Shown piece by piece: positions 52,078-61,611 of a DNA stretch of 64,000 nt (positions are counted from its first letter, which is position 1; each line of letters opens with the position of its first letter). Origin of the DNA: Actinomyces lilanjuaniae (GTDB lineage: Bacteria; Actinomycetota; Actinomycetes; Actinomycetales; Actinomycetaceae); assembly GCF_003606385.1 (NCBI RefSeq), contig NZ_CP032514.1, positions 992,001-1,056,000 of the forward strand, read 5' to 3'. The position numbers were made by a program, and so were the translations under genes. The notes below the pieces were generated by a model. It ran no database searches. It was not told the DNA's origin and saw only the letters and a program-made list of their open reading frames with translations.

Positions 52078-53949
52078 TTATGCAGACAGGGGGCGGGCGT
52101 AGAGCTCGTCAATCTCTGAGGCAAACCGCCGGTGGGCCTCCTCCCGGCGTACCTTGAGCGAAGGCGTGAGCAGGCCGTTGGCCACTGTGAAGTCCGTGGG
52201 CAGGACGCTGAAGGTACGGATGGACTCCGCCCGGGACACCGCCTGGTTAGCCCGGGTCACGGCCCTCTCCAAGGCGGAGCGGACCCTGATGTCCCGGGCG
52301 GCCTGCGCCACGTCCATCTCCTCCAGGCCGTGGTTGTGCAGCCACTGCGGCAGCATCTCCGCGTCCAGACAGATGAGAGCCCCGATGCAGGGGCGGTTGT
52401 CACCCACGACCAGGACCTGGCTGACCAGGGGGTGGCCTCGCAGGCGGTCCTCCAGGAGGCTGGGGGCGACGTTCTTGCCTCCAGCGGTGACGATGATCTC
52501 CTTCTTGCGGCCGGTGATCCTCAGGAAGCCTCCCTCCTCGATAGAGCCGAGGTCACCGGTGGCTAGCCATCCGTCCCGGGTCAAGGCCGCTGCGGTCGCC
52601 TGAGGGTCGTCGTGGTAGCCGCGAAACGTACCGATCCCTCTGACCAGGATCTCTGCGTCCTCGGCCAGGCGCACCGAGCAGCCGGGCAGCGGGATTCCCA
52701 CCGTACCGATGCGGGTGGTACCGGGTAGGTTGACTGTGCAGGGACCCATGGTCTCGGTCAGGCCGTAACCCTCCAGCACGTTGACGCCTGCACCCCGGTA
52801 GAAGTGGCCTAGCCTCTCGCCTAGGGGACCCCCTCCGGAGACCACGTAGCGGACCCGGCCGCCCAGCACCGAGCGCAGCCGGGCGAAGACAAGACGGTTA
52901 AAGGCCGTGTGCTGGGCGCGCAGTGTCGGCGAGGGTCCCTTGGCGGTGTCCAGGGCACGTGAGTAGGCGATCGCGGTCTTGGCAGCCAGGCGGAAAACCT
53001 TCTGCCTGGTGCCGACGGCCCGGGCGTCCGCGGCGTTGTAGATCTTCTCAAACACCCGGGGAACGGCCAGGACAGCAGTAGGCTGGAAGGACTCCAGGTC
53101 GGGGACCAGGTTCCTCACGTCGGGTGCATGCCCCAGAACGCCAGCCTGAGAGCACACCACCGCGATCTCCAGGAAGCGTCCCAGGACGTGGGCCAGCGGA
53201 AGGAAGAGCAGGATCCGTACATCGGGGCCGCCCAGAACCTCCGGGACGTGTGCGCAGGCGTTGACGCACAGGTGGACGAGGTTGCCGTGGGTGAGCTCGG
53301 CACCCTTGGGTCTGCCCGTGGTGCCGGAGGTGTAGACGACCGTAGCCAGCGTGTCAGAGGTCAGGGCGGCGCTGCGCCGGTCGAGCTCGGCGGCCTCCAC
53401 GCTGCGTCCTGCGGCCACCAGGGAGGGGAGGGCCTCCCGCTCAGTGCACAGGACCGTCAGGTGCGCCAGGTGGGGCTGCGAGGCCTTGATCGAGTCGACC
53501 ATCACCTCCATGGCCCGGTTCTCCACCAGGAGCAGGCGGACGTCGGAGTCGGTCAGGATCCACTGGACCTGCTCGGCCGAGGAGGTCTCATAGACCGGGA
53601 CAACAACCAGCCCGCCTCCCAGGCCGCGAAGTCCATGAGGGTCCACTCGTAGGAGGTACGTGCCATGATGCCCACGGCGTCACCGGGCTGCAGTCCCGCC
53701 GCGACCAGGCCCGCGGCCACCTCCCTCACGTGGGTACGGAAGGCTGCGGCGCTCATGTCCTGCCAGCCGCGCCCGAGGGCGGTCTTGCGGGACACCAGCG
53801 CCCCTCGGGGCTTCGGCTGACCCGCTCGGCCAGGGCCCAGGGGCAGGTCATCCCGGGGTGGGCGGCGACCAGGGGCTCGGTGCTGAGCTCACGCACGGGA
53901 CCGCCGGGAAGGCGGACGCCCTCCGGGGCGTGGTGTCGTCATGGGTCAT
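52078..53949 (-). CDS. Long-chain acyl-CoA synthetase, paralogue 1, three frame breaks
   Basis: This AMP-forming enzyme activates fatty acids to acyl-CoA. The P-loop is VVYTSGTTGRPKGAELTH, the adenylate motif GYGLTETMG, and the hinge DGWLATGDLG with GRKKEIIVTAGGKNVAPS after it. The sequence needs one extra base at each of CCC 53611-53613, CCCC 53801-53804 and GGGG 53925-53928; this joins MTHDDTTP to the main frame and gives about 624 residues, normal for FadD15-type ligases. It lies 23 bp after paralogue 2, probably as one operon. It shares a nearly identical stretch of about 105 bp with that gene. Confidence 0.9.
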
Positions 53950-53972
53950 GGCGGCAAGTATGCACGCTGCGC

Positions 53973-55864
53973 TCAGCCCTCGGTCGGCCCCTTCCCGGAG
54001 GAGGCATAGATCTGTGACACGACCTCACCGTGCGCACGGAGCACCTCTGTGCGCCTGACCTTGAGCGAGGGCGTGAGCAGGCCGTTGGTCTCGGTGAAGT
54101 CCGTGGTCAGCACCCGGTAGGTGCGGATGGACTCGGCACGTGAGACCACCTCGTTGGTGCGGGCCACGGCGCGGTCCAGCGCGGCCAGCACCCGGGGGTG
54201 GGAGGCAGCCTCGCTCACGCCCATCTTGGGCAGGCCGTGGTTGTGCAGCCACTGTGGCAGCATCTCGGCGTCCAGCGTGATGAGTGCGGAGACGAAGGGC
54301 TCGCCGTCGCCCACGACGACGACCTGGCTGACCAGGGGTGGCCTCGCAGGCGGTCCTCCAGGAGGCTGGGGGCGACGTTCTTGCCTCCTGCGGTGACGAT
54401 GATCTCCTTCTTGCGGCCGGTGAGGCGGACGTGCCCGTCCTCATCGACCGTTCCCAGGTCGCCGGTGCGGAACCATCCGTCAGCGGTGAAGGCCGCCGCG
54501 GTCGCCTCGGGGTCGTTGTGGTAGGCGGAGAAGACGCCCAGACCCCGGGTCTCGACCTCGCCCTCCGGGCTGACCCGGATCTGGTTGCCACACACCGGTG
54601 GTCCTACGGTACCGATCTTGTTGAGCCAGGTGGCGTTGACGCATACCGGGCCGATGGTCTCGGTCAGGCCGTAGCCCTCCAGGATGACCAGGCCGATACC
54701 GCGGTAGAAGTGTCCCAGGCGCTCGCCCAGGGGGCCGCCCCCCGAGATGACGAACCTGGCGTTGGGGCCCAGCAGGGCGCGGATCCGGCGGTAGACCAGC
54801 CTGTCCGCCAGGACCCGGGAGCTGCGCAGGGCGCGGGAGGGGCCCTGTGGGGTGTCCAGGGAGCGGGAGTAGGCGATAGCGACCCTGGAGGCCCAGCGGA
54901 ACAGCCGGAGTCGGGCGCCGCTGCCCGCCGCGGCGTCGGCGGCGTTATAGATCTTCTCCAGCACGCGTGGGACAGCCAGCACGTAGGACGGCGCGAAGGA
55001 CTGCATGTCTGCCAGGAGCGTGCTGACGTCGGGGGTGTGCCCCACCACGCCGTCGCCCGCCAGGGAGAGCAGCTGCAGGCAGCGGGCGTAGACGTGGGCC
55101 AGGGGCAGGAACAGCAGCAGGCGCACCTCGCTGCCTCGCAGGACGGCAGGCAGGTAGCGCACCCCGTGGTGGGGGATGCCGACCGCGTTGCGGTGGGTCA
55201 GCTCGACCCCCTTGGGGCGGCCGGTCGTGCCTGAGGTGTAGATGATGGAGTAGAGGTCGTCGCAGCGCAGTGCCTCGGAGCGCTCGTCCACCTGGGCCAG
55301 GCCGACGCTCCTGCCGACCTCGATGAGGTTGGCGACGGCGTCGGCGTCCAGGGCCATGACCTGGACCTCGTGGCCCACCTCTCGGGAGGCCTCGTGCACC
55401 AGGTCCGACATCGCGCCCGTCTCGGTCACGACCAGGCGTACCTGAGCGTCGGAGACGATCCAGCGGACCTGCTCCGCCGAGCTGGTCTCGTAGATCGGTA
55501 CTGACACCAGGCCCGCCCGGGCGATGGCCATGTCCAGCAGGAACCAGCTGTAGGAGGTGCGGGCCATGATGCCCACGCGCTGGCCCGGCTCCAGGCCCAT
55601 GCTGATGAGGCCTGCGGCCACCTGGGCAACCTCGTCGCCAAAGGCCCTGGCGGACACGTTGCGCCAGCCGCCGCCCAGCGGGGACCTGCGCGCCACCAGG
55701 GGACGGTCGCCGCTGCGGGAGACGCGCTGGGCCAGCAGCCAGGGAACCGACCAGTGCGCCTCAGGCTCGAAGGGCACATCGGTGGCACTGACGCCGTCAG
55801 TCAGGGAGTGCGGGTAGTCCTGTGGCCGTGCGGCCTCCAGGCTGGGAACGGGGCGAGTGATCAC
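53973..55864 (-). CDS. Long-chain acyl-CoA synthetase, paralogue 2, one frame break
   Basis: This is the upstream member of the tandem pair. It has IIYTSGTTGRPKGVELTH, GYGLTETIG, DGWFRTGDLG and GRKKEIIVTAGGKN. One base is missing at GGGG 54335-54338. The same site in paralogue 1 (52428-52432) has five Gs, which directly supports the correction. The start is GTG 55864 (MITRPVPSLEAARPQDYPHS); it lies inside a perfect CGAGTGATCACTCG palindrome. The corrected length is 630 residues. Substrate differences between the two paralogues are unknown. Confidence 0.9.
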
Positions 55865-55867
55865 TCG
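55854..55867. promoter_or_regulatory. Perfect 14-bp palindrome over the start codon of acyl-CoA synthetase 2
   Basis: CGAGTGATCACTCG covers the GTG start codon. A TATAC element lies directly upstream. It could be the site of a dimeric repressor, or reflect the coding sequence by chance. Confidence 0.35.
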
Positions 55868-56113
55868 TATATTGTGGCAAGAGCACTCTCCTGCCGAGGC
55901 GGCCTGGGGTGAGAGAACCGCGGCGTCCTTATGGAGAAATTCACAGCCGCAGGTCCTTGAGGTTTGGGGGAGCACGGGAGGCGTGCGGGACAGGCGTGGT
56001 TCCGGCACCCGGTGAGCCCTGCCTCTGCCTGAGAGCGGTCCGGGTCCGGCCGGGTCCTCCCAGGCCTGGTCGGCACGGTGGCGGCCGGTGCCGGTGCTGG
56101 TGCCGTGGTCGAG

Positions 56114-56142
56114 TTGCCCGGGCACATCAGTGTGTGTACCCT
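56114..56142 (+). promoter_or_regulatory. Promoter of the alpha-glucoside transport operon
   Basis: TTGCCC (56114-56119) and TACCCT (56137-56142) are 17 bp apart. The transcript would start near 56149, at the edge of the palindromic operator. Confidence 0.55.
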
Positions 56143-56150
56143 CTGACTGA

Positions 56151-56162
56151 CGCGTCGACGCG
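56151..56162. promoter_or_regulatory. Probable LacI-type operator
   Basis: CGCGTCGACGCG is a perfect 12-bp palindrome directly downstream of the -10 box and 76 bp before the binding-protein gene. A LacI-family regulator is encoded at the end of this cluster and is the likely ligand. LacI-family sites usually have such a central CG. Confidence 0.55.
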
Positions 56163-56237
56163 CGTCGATATCCAACGACACCCAAGGGGATCTGCGCTGC
56201 TGCCGGTCCTGCCTGTCGCTTGTTTCAAGGAGGAAAC

Positions 56238-57539
56238 ATGGTCACTCTTCCCCGTCGTCGCTTCATGCAGGGCTCCGCACTGGCCGCCGCTCTCGCTGCT
56301 GCGGCAGCCTGCTCCAGCGGCTCAGGTAGCTCGGGGTCCTCCGGGGGCTCCGGGGGCGAGGTCGCTTTCGAGGGCACTGGGCCGATCACGTGGGTCCAGG
56401 GCAAGGACAACTCCGGCGGGATGGTCCAGAAGCGTATTGACGAGTGGAACGAGCTCTACCCCGATGAGAAGGTCACTCTCATCGAGCTGTCCGCGGAGGC
56501 CGATCAGCAGCGCCAGTCCATGGTCCAGAACGCCCAGACCAACTCCGAGGCCTACGACGTCATCTCCGTGGACAACGTGTGGGTCTCGGAGTTCGCCGCC
56601 AACCAGTGGATCGTGGAGCTGCCCGCAGACGAGCTCAAGAACGATGACATTATCCAGCCCGTGTGGGACACCGGCGTCTACATGGACAGGTTCTACGCCA
56701 TGCCCTTTGCCACCGACGCGCCGGTTATGTTCTACCGCAAGGACCTCCTGGAGGAGGCTGGGGTGGAGGTGCCCACCACCTGGGAGGAGGTCACCGCTGC
56801 GGTCGACGCCGTGCGTGCGCTGCCCGGGCACGAGAACATCGGGGGCTTTGGCGGGCAGTGGGCCAAGTACGAGGGCCTGACCTGCAACATCTCCGAGTTC
56901 ATCCACACGGCGGGAGGTGCGTTCTACGACGACGAGGGCAACCTCGTCATCAACACCCCGGAGACGGTCGCCGGGGTCAAGGCGGCTATCGACGCCTTCA
57001 GCGGCGACTACATCCCCACCAAGGCCCTGGAGTGGATGGAGGAGGACGGGCGCAACGCCTTCGAGAGCGACTCCCTTCTCTTCTACCGGCAGTGGCCCTA
57101 CCAGTACGCCAACAACCTGGAGAACCTCGGTACCGACAAGTTCGACGTCGCCGCGCTGCCCACCATCGGCGGCAACGCCTTTGTGCCCACCCTGGGTGGG
57201 CACAACTGCGCTATCACCACCAACTGCCAGAACAAGGCGACCGCCCTGAAGTTCATCAAGTGGTTCACCTCCGAGGACTCCGAGCGCTACGCCCTGGACA
57301 CCCAGACCCTGGCACCCATCCTCGGCTCCCTCTATGAGGACGAGGAGATGCTGGAGAAGTTCCCCTACCTGCCGATCCTCAAGGACTCCCTGGACGCCGC
57401 CAAGGGCAGGCCGCAGGCGGTGGCCTACGGTGACGTCACCGCCGCGATCCAGGACGCGGTCTACCCCGAGCTCCAGAAGGGCGGGTCCGCTGAGGACGCG
57501 GTGGCCGCCCTGGAGTCCCGGCTCAAGGACCTGGCCTGA
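56238..57539 (+). CDS. Extracellular sugar-binding lipoprotein of an ABC importer
   Basis: The 433-residue protein starts at ATG 56238 after AAGGAGG. The signal peptide has twin arginines (LPRRRFMQG) and a lipobox ending at Cys25 (AAAACSSG), followed by a Ser/Gly linker, so it is probably a Tat- or Sec-exported lipoprotein. The rest is a family 1 solute-binding fold: EVPTTWEEVTAAVDAVRALP and FIKWFTSEDSERYALDTQTL show the typical layout (quoted in part). It should capture maltose, maltodextrin or another alpha-glucoside, as the neighbours suggest. A strong hairpin after the gene may keep its mRNA level above that of the permeases. Confidence 0.9.
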   Translation: MVTLPRRRFMQGSALAAALAAAAACSSGSGSSGSSGGSGGEVAFEGTGPITWVQGKDNSGGMVQKRIDEWNELYPDEKVTLIELSAEADQQRQSMVQNAQTNSEAYDVISVDNVWVSEFAANQWIVELPADELKNDDIIQPVWDTGVYMDRFYAMPFATDAPVMFYRKDLLEEAGVEVPTTWEEVTAAVDAVRALPGHENIGGFGGQWAKYEGLTCNISEFIHTAGGAFYDDEGNLVINTPETVAGVKAAIDAFSGDYIPTKALEWMEEDGRNAFESDSLLFYRQWPYQYANNLENLGTDKFDVAALPTIGGNAFVPTLGGHNCAITTNCQNKATALKFIKWFTSEDSERYALDTQTLAPILGSLYEDEEMLEKFPYLPILKDSLDAAKGRPQAVAYGDVTAAIQDAVYPELQKGGSAEDAVAALESRLKDLA

Positions 57540-57543
57540 GTCA

Positions 57544-57583
57544 GCCTGCGCTGCCCGGGACACTCGGCCCGGGCAGCGCAGGC
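57544..57583 (+). promoter_or_regulatory. Perfect 16-bp stem-loop between binding protein and permease genes
   Basis: GCCTGCGCTGCCCGGG (57544-57559) pairs exactly with CCCGGGCAGCGCAGGC (57568-57583) around an 8-base loop. It follows the binding-protein stop by four bases. Such stems often protect the upstream mRNA part and limit expression of the permeases. Confidence 0.8.
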
Positions 57584-57657
57584 GGCCCTGGTCACCCCCT
57601 GGTCATCGTCGTCTCACCGGTAGCACGCAGGCAGCCACGCAGGCAGCAAGGACACTT

Positions 57658-58713
57658 ATGACAGCCACAGCCACCGACGCGCCCGCCCAGCCACGGGCTC
57701 GCAGGTCGCGGTCCAAGAACGCCAGGGCGCAGTCGCGCCTGGCCGCCATCCTCATCACCCCGACCATCCTGGTCCTCTCCGTCGTCATCATCTTTCCCGT
57801 CTTCCAGTCCATCCAGCAGTCCTTCCGCGGCCGGGCAGGCCTGGACCCGGAGACCGGATTCGTCTCCGACACCGAGCCGTTTGTCGGTCTGGACAACTAC
57901 ACCTCCGTCTTTACCTCAGGCGGTGAGCGCTTCTGGCCTGCCCTGTACAACACCACGCTCTTCGGTGTGGTCACCGTCGTCCTGGAGACCATCCTGGGCG
58001 TAGCCATGGCGCTCATCATGCACAGGGCGATGAGAGGACGGGGCATCGTACGCGCCTCCATCCTCATCCCCTGGGCGATCCCCACCGCCGTCTCGGCCAT
58101 CCTGTGGGGATGGATCTTCAACCAGGAGGGCGTGGCCAACGCCATCTTGGGGCAGCACATCATGTGGGCCTCGGGGGACTGGAGCGCCAAGTGGGCCATC
58201 ATCATCGCCGACGTGTGGAAGACCGCCCCCTACATCGGCCTGCTCACCCTGGCCGGCCTACAGGTCATCCCTGACGAGGTCTACGAGGCGGCCAAGATCG
58301 ACGGCGCCAGCGCGTGGCGGCGATTCACCGCCATCACCCTGCCGCTGGTCAAGCCCGCCCTGGTGGTCGCCGTGCTCTTCCGCACCCTGGACGCGCTGCG
58401 CATGTTCGACCTGCCCTACATCCTCGTCGGCCCCAGGAGGTCAAGCGTGGAGACCCTGTCCATGCTGGTTCAGGACGAGGCCTCCAACCTGCGCTACGGA
58501 AGCGCCGCCGCCTACGCCGTGATCCTGTTCCTGTACGTGTTCATCATCGCCTTCGTGTTCGTCAGGGTCCTGGGTGCGGACCTAGGAGCCTCCACCGAGC
58601 CGCCTCGCCGCAGCCGGGGGACCAGGCTTTCCGCCTCCGCCTTCCTGCCCGGCTGGCGCTCGGGCGGGGCCGACTCCCGCAGGATGACACCGGGGCCACC
58701 CACCACACCCTGA
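57658..58713 (+). CDS. ABC sugar importer permease, MalF-like
   Basis: The 351-residue protein has six membrane spans, beginning with AAILITPTILVLSVVIIFPV at about residue 31. The EAA loop that docks the ATPase is EVYEAAKIDGASAWRRFTAI. It starts at ATG 57658 after AAGGAC. A polar C-terminal tail of about 40 residues (PPRRSRGTRLSASAFLPG) is longer than in most relatives. It pairs with the following MalG-like protein. No ATPase gene (MsmK/MalK type) is in the cluster; a shared one elsewhere is likely. Confidence 0.9.
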   Translation: MTATATDAPAQPRARRSRSKNARAQSRLAAILITPTILVLSVVIIFPVFQSIQQSFRGRAGLDPETGFVSDTEPFVGLDNYTSVFTSGGERFWPALYNTTLFGVVTVVLETILGVAMALIMHRAMRGRGIVRASILIPWAIPTAVSAILWGWIFNQEGVANAILGQHIMWASGDWSAKWAIIIADVWKTAPYIGLLTLAGLQVIPDEVYEAAKIDGASAWRRFTAITLPLVKPALVVAVLFRTLDALRMFDLPYILVGPRRSSVETLSMLVQDEASNLRYGSAAAYAVILFLYVFIIAFVFVRVLGADLGASTEPPRRSRGTRLSASAFLPGWRSGGADSRRMTPGPPTTP

Positions 58714-58753
58714 CGACCAGCACCACCACGGCCAGCACCACGGGGAGGACAGC

Positions 58754-59645
58754 ATGAGTACCGCAGCCACGGCAGCCCGGACGGCAGCCTCACGGGCGGG
58801 GCGTAGCCGGAGAGGCCCCTGGAGAGCGGACTGGGGCAGCTCCTGTCCACCGGGGGATCATCCTCATCGTCATCTACTGCCTGGCGCCCTTCTACTGGAT
58901 GTTCGTGTCCTCCCTGAGGCCTGACTCCGAGATCTTCGACAACACCTGGTGGCCGGCCAACCCCTCCCTGGAGAACTACCTGGCCGTCTTCTCCTCCAGG
59001 AACAACTTTGGCTCCGGGCTGCTCAACTCCTTCATTGTCTCGGTGACGGTGACCGTGGTGGCGCTGGCCGTGGCCACCTTCGCCTCCTACGCGCTGGCCC
59101 GCCTGGACTTCCGGGGCAAGGGGATGCTGCTCATGCTGGTCATCGCCACCGCGATGTTCCCGCTGGTGGCCATCATCGTCCCCCTGCTGCGCAACTTCTC
59201 CGCCTGGGGGTGGACCGACACCTACCAGGCGATGATTATCCCCGACCTGTCCTTCTCCCTGCCCCTGGCCGTGTGGAACCTGACCAGCTTCTTCAGGCAG
59301 ATGCCCCAGGAGCTGGAGCAGGCCGCCATGGTGGACGGCTGCACGCCGGGGCAGGCCTTCCGCCGGGTCATCCTCCCCCTGGCGGCACCGGGCATCTTCA
59401 CCACGGCCATCATCATCTTCATCGGTGCGTGGAACGAGTTCCTCGTGGCGGTGACCATGATCCAGGAGCCCTCCATGCAGCCGGCCACGGTGCTGCTGTC
59501 CAAGTTCACCGGCGCCTCCCAGTTCAACACGCCCTTCGGCTCCCAGATGGCCGCCGGGGTGGTCATGACCCTGCCGCTGGTGGCCATGGTGCTGCTCTTC
59601 CAGCGTCGGATCGTGGCCGGCCTGGCCGCAGGAGGCGTCAAGTAG
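58754..59645 (+). CDS. ABC sugar importer permease, MalG-like, N-terminal frame break
   Basis: The second permease shows the EAA loop ELEQAAMVDGCTPGQAFRRV and a C-terminal end AGLAAGGVK. The open frame from ATG 58899 begins in the middle of the first membrane span. The preceding codons (ILIVIYCLAPFYWMF) complete that span but have no start codon. ATG 58754 (MSTAATAARTAASRAG) lies in a frame that differs by two missing or one extra base, somewhere at 58790-58860. The corrected length is about 297 residues, normal for MalG. Confidence 0.85.
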
Positions 59646-59713
59646 GACCCACAGCTGTCCGGCTCCTCGGTGGTTGTCCGCTGCCCCCGACCCGCTTGCT
59701 CCTTGGAGAAGAG

Positions 59714-61444
59714 ATGACCCGCTCTGCCGCACTGCTGGCCCGCACCGACCAGGACGCCTGGTGGCGCGACGCCGTCATCTACCAGATCTACCCGCGCTCC
59801 TTTGCTGACGCCGACGGTGACGGCATAGGGACCTGCCCGGTATCCGTGCCCGTGTGCCCCACCTGGTGGACCTGGGCGTGGACGCGGTGTGGCTGTCCCC
59901 TTCTATCCCTCCCCGCAGGTGGACGCCGGCTACGACGTCAGCGACTACTTCGACGTCGCCCCGAGTACGGGACCCTGGAGGACTTCGACGCCCTGGTGGC
60001 GGACCTGCACCAGGCCGGCATCCGCGTGGTGGTCGACCTGGTGCCCAACCACACCTCGGACCGCCACGAGTGGTTCCGTGCCGCCCTGGAAGCGGGACCC
60101 GGGTCCCGCGAGAGGGACCGCTACCTGTTCCGCCGCAGCCCGGGTGCGGCGCCCAACAACTGGGGCTCGCTGTTCGGTGGTCCCGCCTGGCAGCAGGTAG
60201 AGCCGCTGACAGGGCGGGGGCAGGATCGGGACTGGTGGTACCTGCACCTGTTCGCTGCCGAGCAGCCCGACCTCAACTGGGACAACGAGGAGGTCCGCGA
60301 GTACTTCCGCCGTGTCCTGCGTTTCTGGGTGGAGCGCGGTGTGGACGGCTTCAGGGTGGACGTGGCCCACAGCCTGGTCAAGGCGGAGGGGCTACCTGAC
60401 GACGAGATCGGTCCGGACCGGTGGAGGGCCGAGGAGGACGCAGTGGGGGAGTCCCCCGCAAAGCAGCCGGACGTCGGCCCCGCCTTCAACCAGCCCGGGG
60501 TCCACGAGGTCTACCGCGAGTGGCGCTCGCTCCTCGACACCCTGGCCCCCGACATACTCCTGGTCGCCGAGGCCTGGGTCCAGCCCGAGGAGGAGGCCGC
60601 CCTCTACGTGCGCGCCGACGAGATGAGCCAGGCCTTCAACTTCGCCTTCCTGCAGGCGGGCTGGGACGCCGCACGGATGCGGCAGGTCATCGACTCCTCG
60701 CTACGGGCCAACGACGCCGTGGGGGCACCCACCACCTGGGTACTGTCCAACCACGACGTGGTGCGCCACACGACCCGCTTCGCCTACCCGCCCGGCACCA
60801 GGACCGACCTGGGGATCGGTGCGGGCGACCCGCAGCCTGACACCGCCCTGGGACTGCGCCGGGCGCGCGGGGCCACCGTCTTCATGCTGGGGCTGCCGGG
60901 CAGCGCCTACCTCTACCAGGGGGAGGAGCTGGGCCTGCCCGAGCACACCACGATGGAGGACTCCGCGCGTCAGGACCCCACCTGGAGCCGTACGGGGCAC
61001 GTCGTGCGCGGCCGGGACGGGTGCCGGGTGCCGCTGCCGTGGTCCCAGGACGGACCTGCCTACGGGTTCAACGACACCGGCCGCAGCTGGCTGCCTCAGC
61101 CCCAGGGGTGGGGTGAGTACGCCCCGGGAGCCCAGGAGGGGGAGCCGGCCTCCACCCTGGGCCTCTACCGCCGCACGCTGCGGCTGCGCCGTGAGTTGGG
61201 GCTGGGACGCGGAGGGGTGAGCTGGCAGGAGGCACCTGAGGGGGTCCTGTCGCTGCGCAACGGGGCTACCGCCGTCGTGCTCAATACGACGGACACGGAG
61301 ATTCCGTTCAGCAGTCTCGGAGGGAGTGGTCGTCTGGTTCTCACCTCCTGGGGTGAGGATGAGGGCCAGGCTGCCGACGGGCTGGTACTGCCTGCTGGCT
61401 CGGCCTGCTGGCTCCAGTCAGCCGAGTCGCCCCGAGCCCAGTGA
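59714..61444 (+). CDS. GH13 alpha-glucosidase, three frame breaks
   Basis: This cytoplasmic enzyme hydrolyses alpha-glucosides taken up by the importer. WWRDAVIYQIYPRSFAD is the classic start. VPNHTSDRHEWF is region I, nucleophile Asp is in GFRVDVAHSL, acid Glu in LLVAEAWVQP, and the third Asp in VLSNHDVVRH. One base is missing at each of GGG 59828-59830, CCCC 59897-59900 and CCCC 59959-59962. Three losses sum to one codon, so the frame returns by itself and the ORF stays open with a nonsense stretch of about 45 residues. Restored, it reads GDLPGIRARVPHLVDLGVDA (start of the region). The corrected length is 577 residues. Confidence 0.92.
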   Translation: MTRSAALLARTDQDAWWRDAVIYQIYPRSFADADGDGIGTCPVSVPVCPTWWTWAWTRCGCPLLSLPAGGRRLRRQRLLRRRPEYGTLEDFDALVADLHQAGIRVVVDLVPNHTSDRHEWFRAALEAGPGSRERDRYLFRRSPGAAPNNWGSLFGGPAWQQVEPLTGRGQDRDWWYLHLFAAEQPDLNWDNEEVREYFRRVLRFWVERGVDGFRVDVAHSLVKAEGLPDDEIGPDRWRAEEDAVGESPAKQPDVGPAFNQPGVHEVYREWRSLLDTLAPDILLVAEAWVQPEEEAALYVRADEMSQAFNFAFLQAGWDAARMRQVIDSSLRANDAVGAPTTWVLSNHDVVRHTTRFAYPPGTRTDLGIGAGDPQPDTALGLRRARGATVFMLGLPGSAYLYQGEELGLPEHTTMEDSARQDPTWSRTGHVVRGRDGCRVPLPWSQDGPAYGFNDTGRSWLPQPQGWGEYAPGAQEGEPASTLGLYRRTLRLRRELGLGRGGVSWQEAPEGVLSLRNGATAVVLNTTDTEIPFSSLGGSGRLVLTSWGEDEGQAADGLVLPAGSACWLQSAESPRAQ

Positions 61445-61611
61445 CCGGGTGCTAGGCCGGGTTCGTCTGCACCTGGTGGCCCACTGGTTGCGATGGCCTG
61501 GAGGCGGTTGGGGCCGGCCTGTGCCGATCCGCCCGGAGGCGGCTGCCTCGTCCTCAGGGGTGGCACCGTGGGGAACGCGAGCCTGTTGAGCCTGTCGAGG
61601 AGGTGCACTGT

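Noticed and set aside
58949..59713. Long plus-strand frame overlapping the MalG-like gene and continuing into the glucosidase
   Set aside because: It is a high-G/C shadow of the permease gene that happens to be in frame with the glucosidase; the glucosidase start is ATG 59714.
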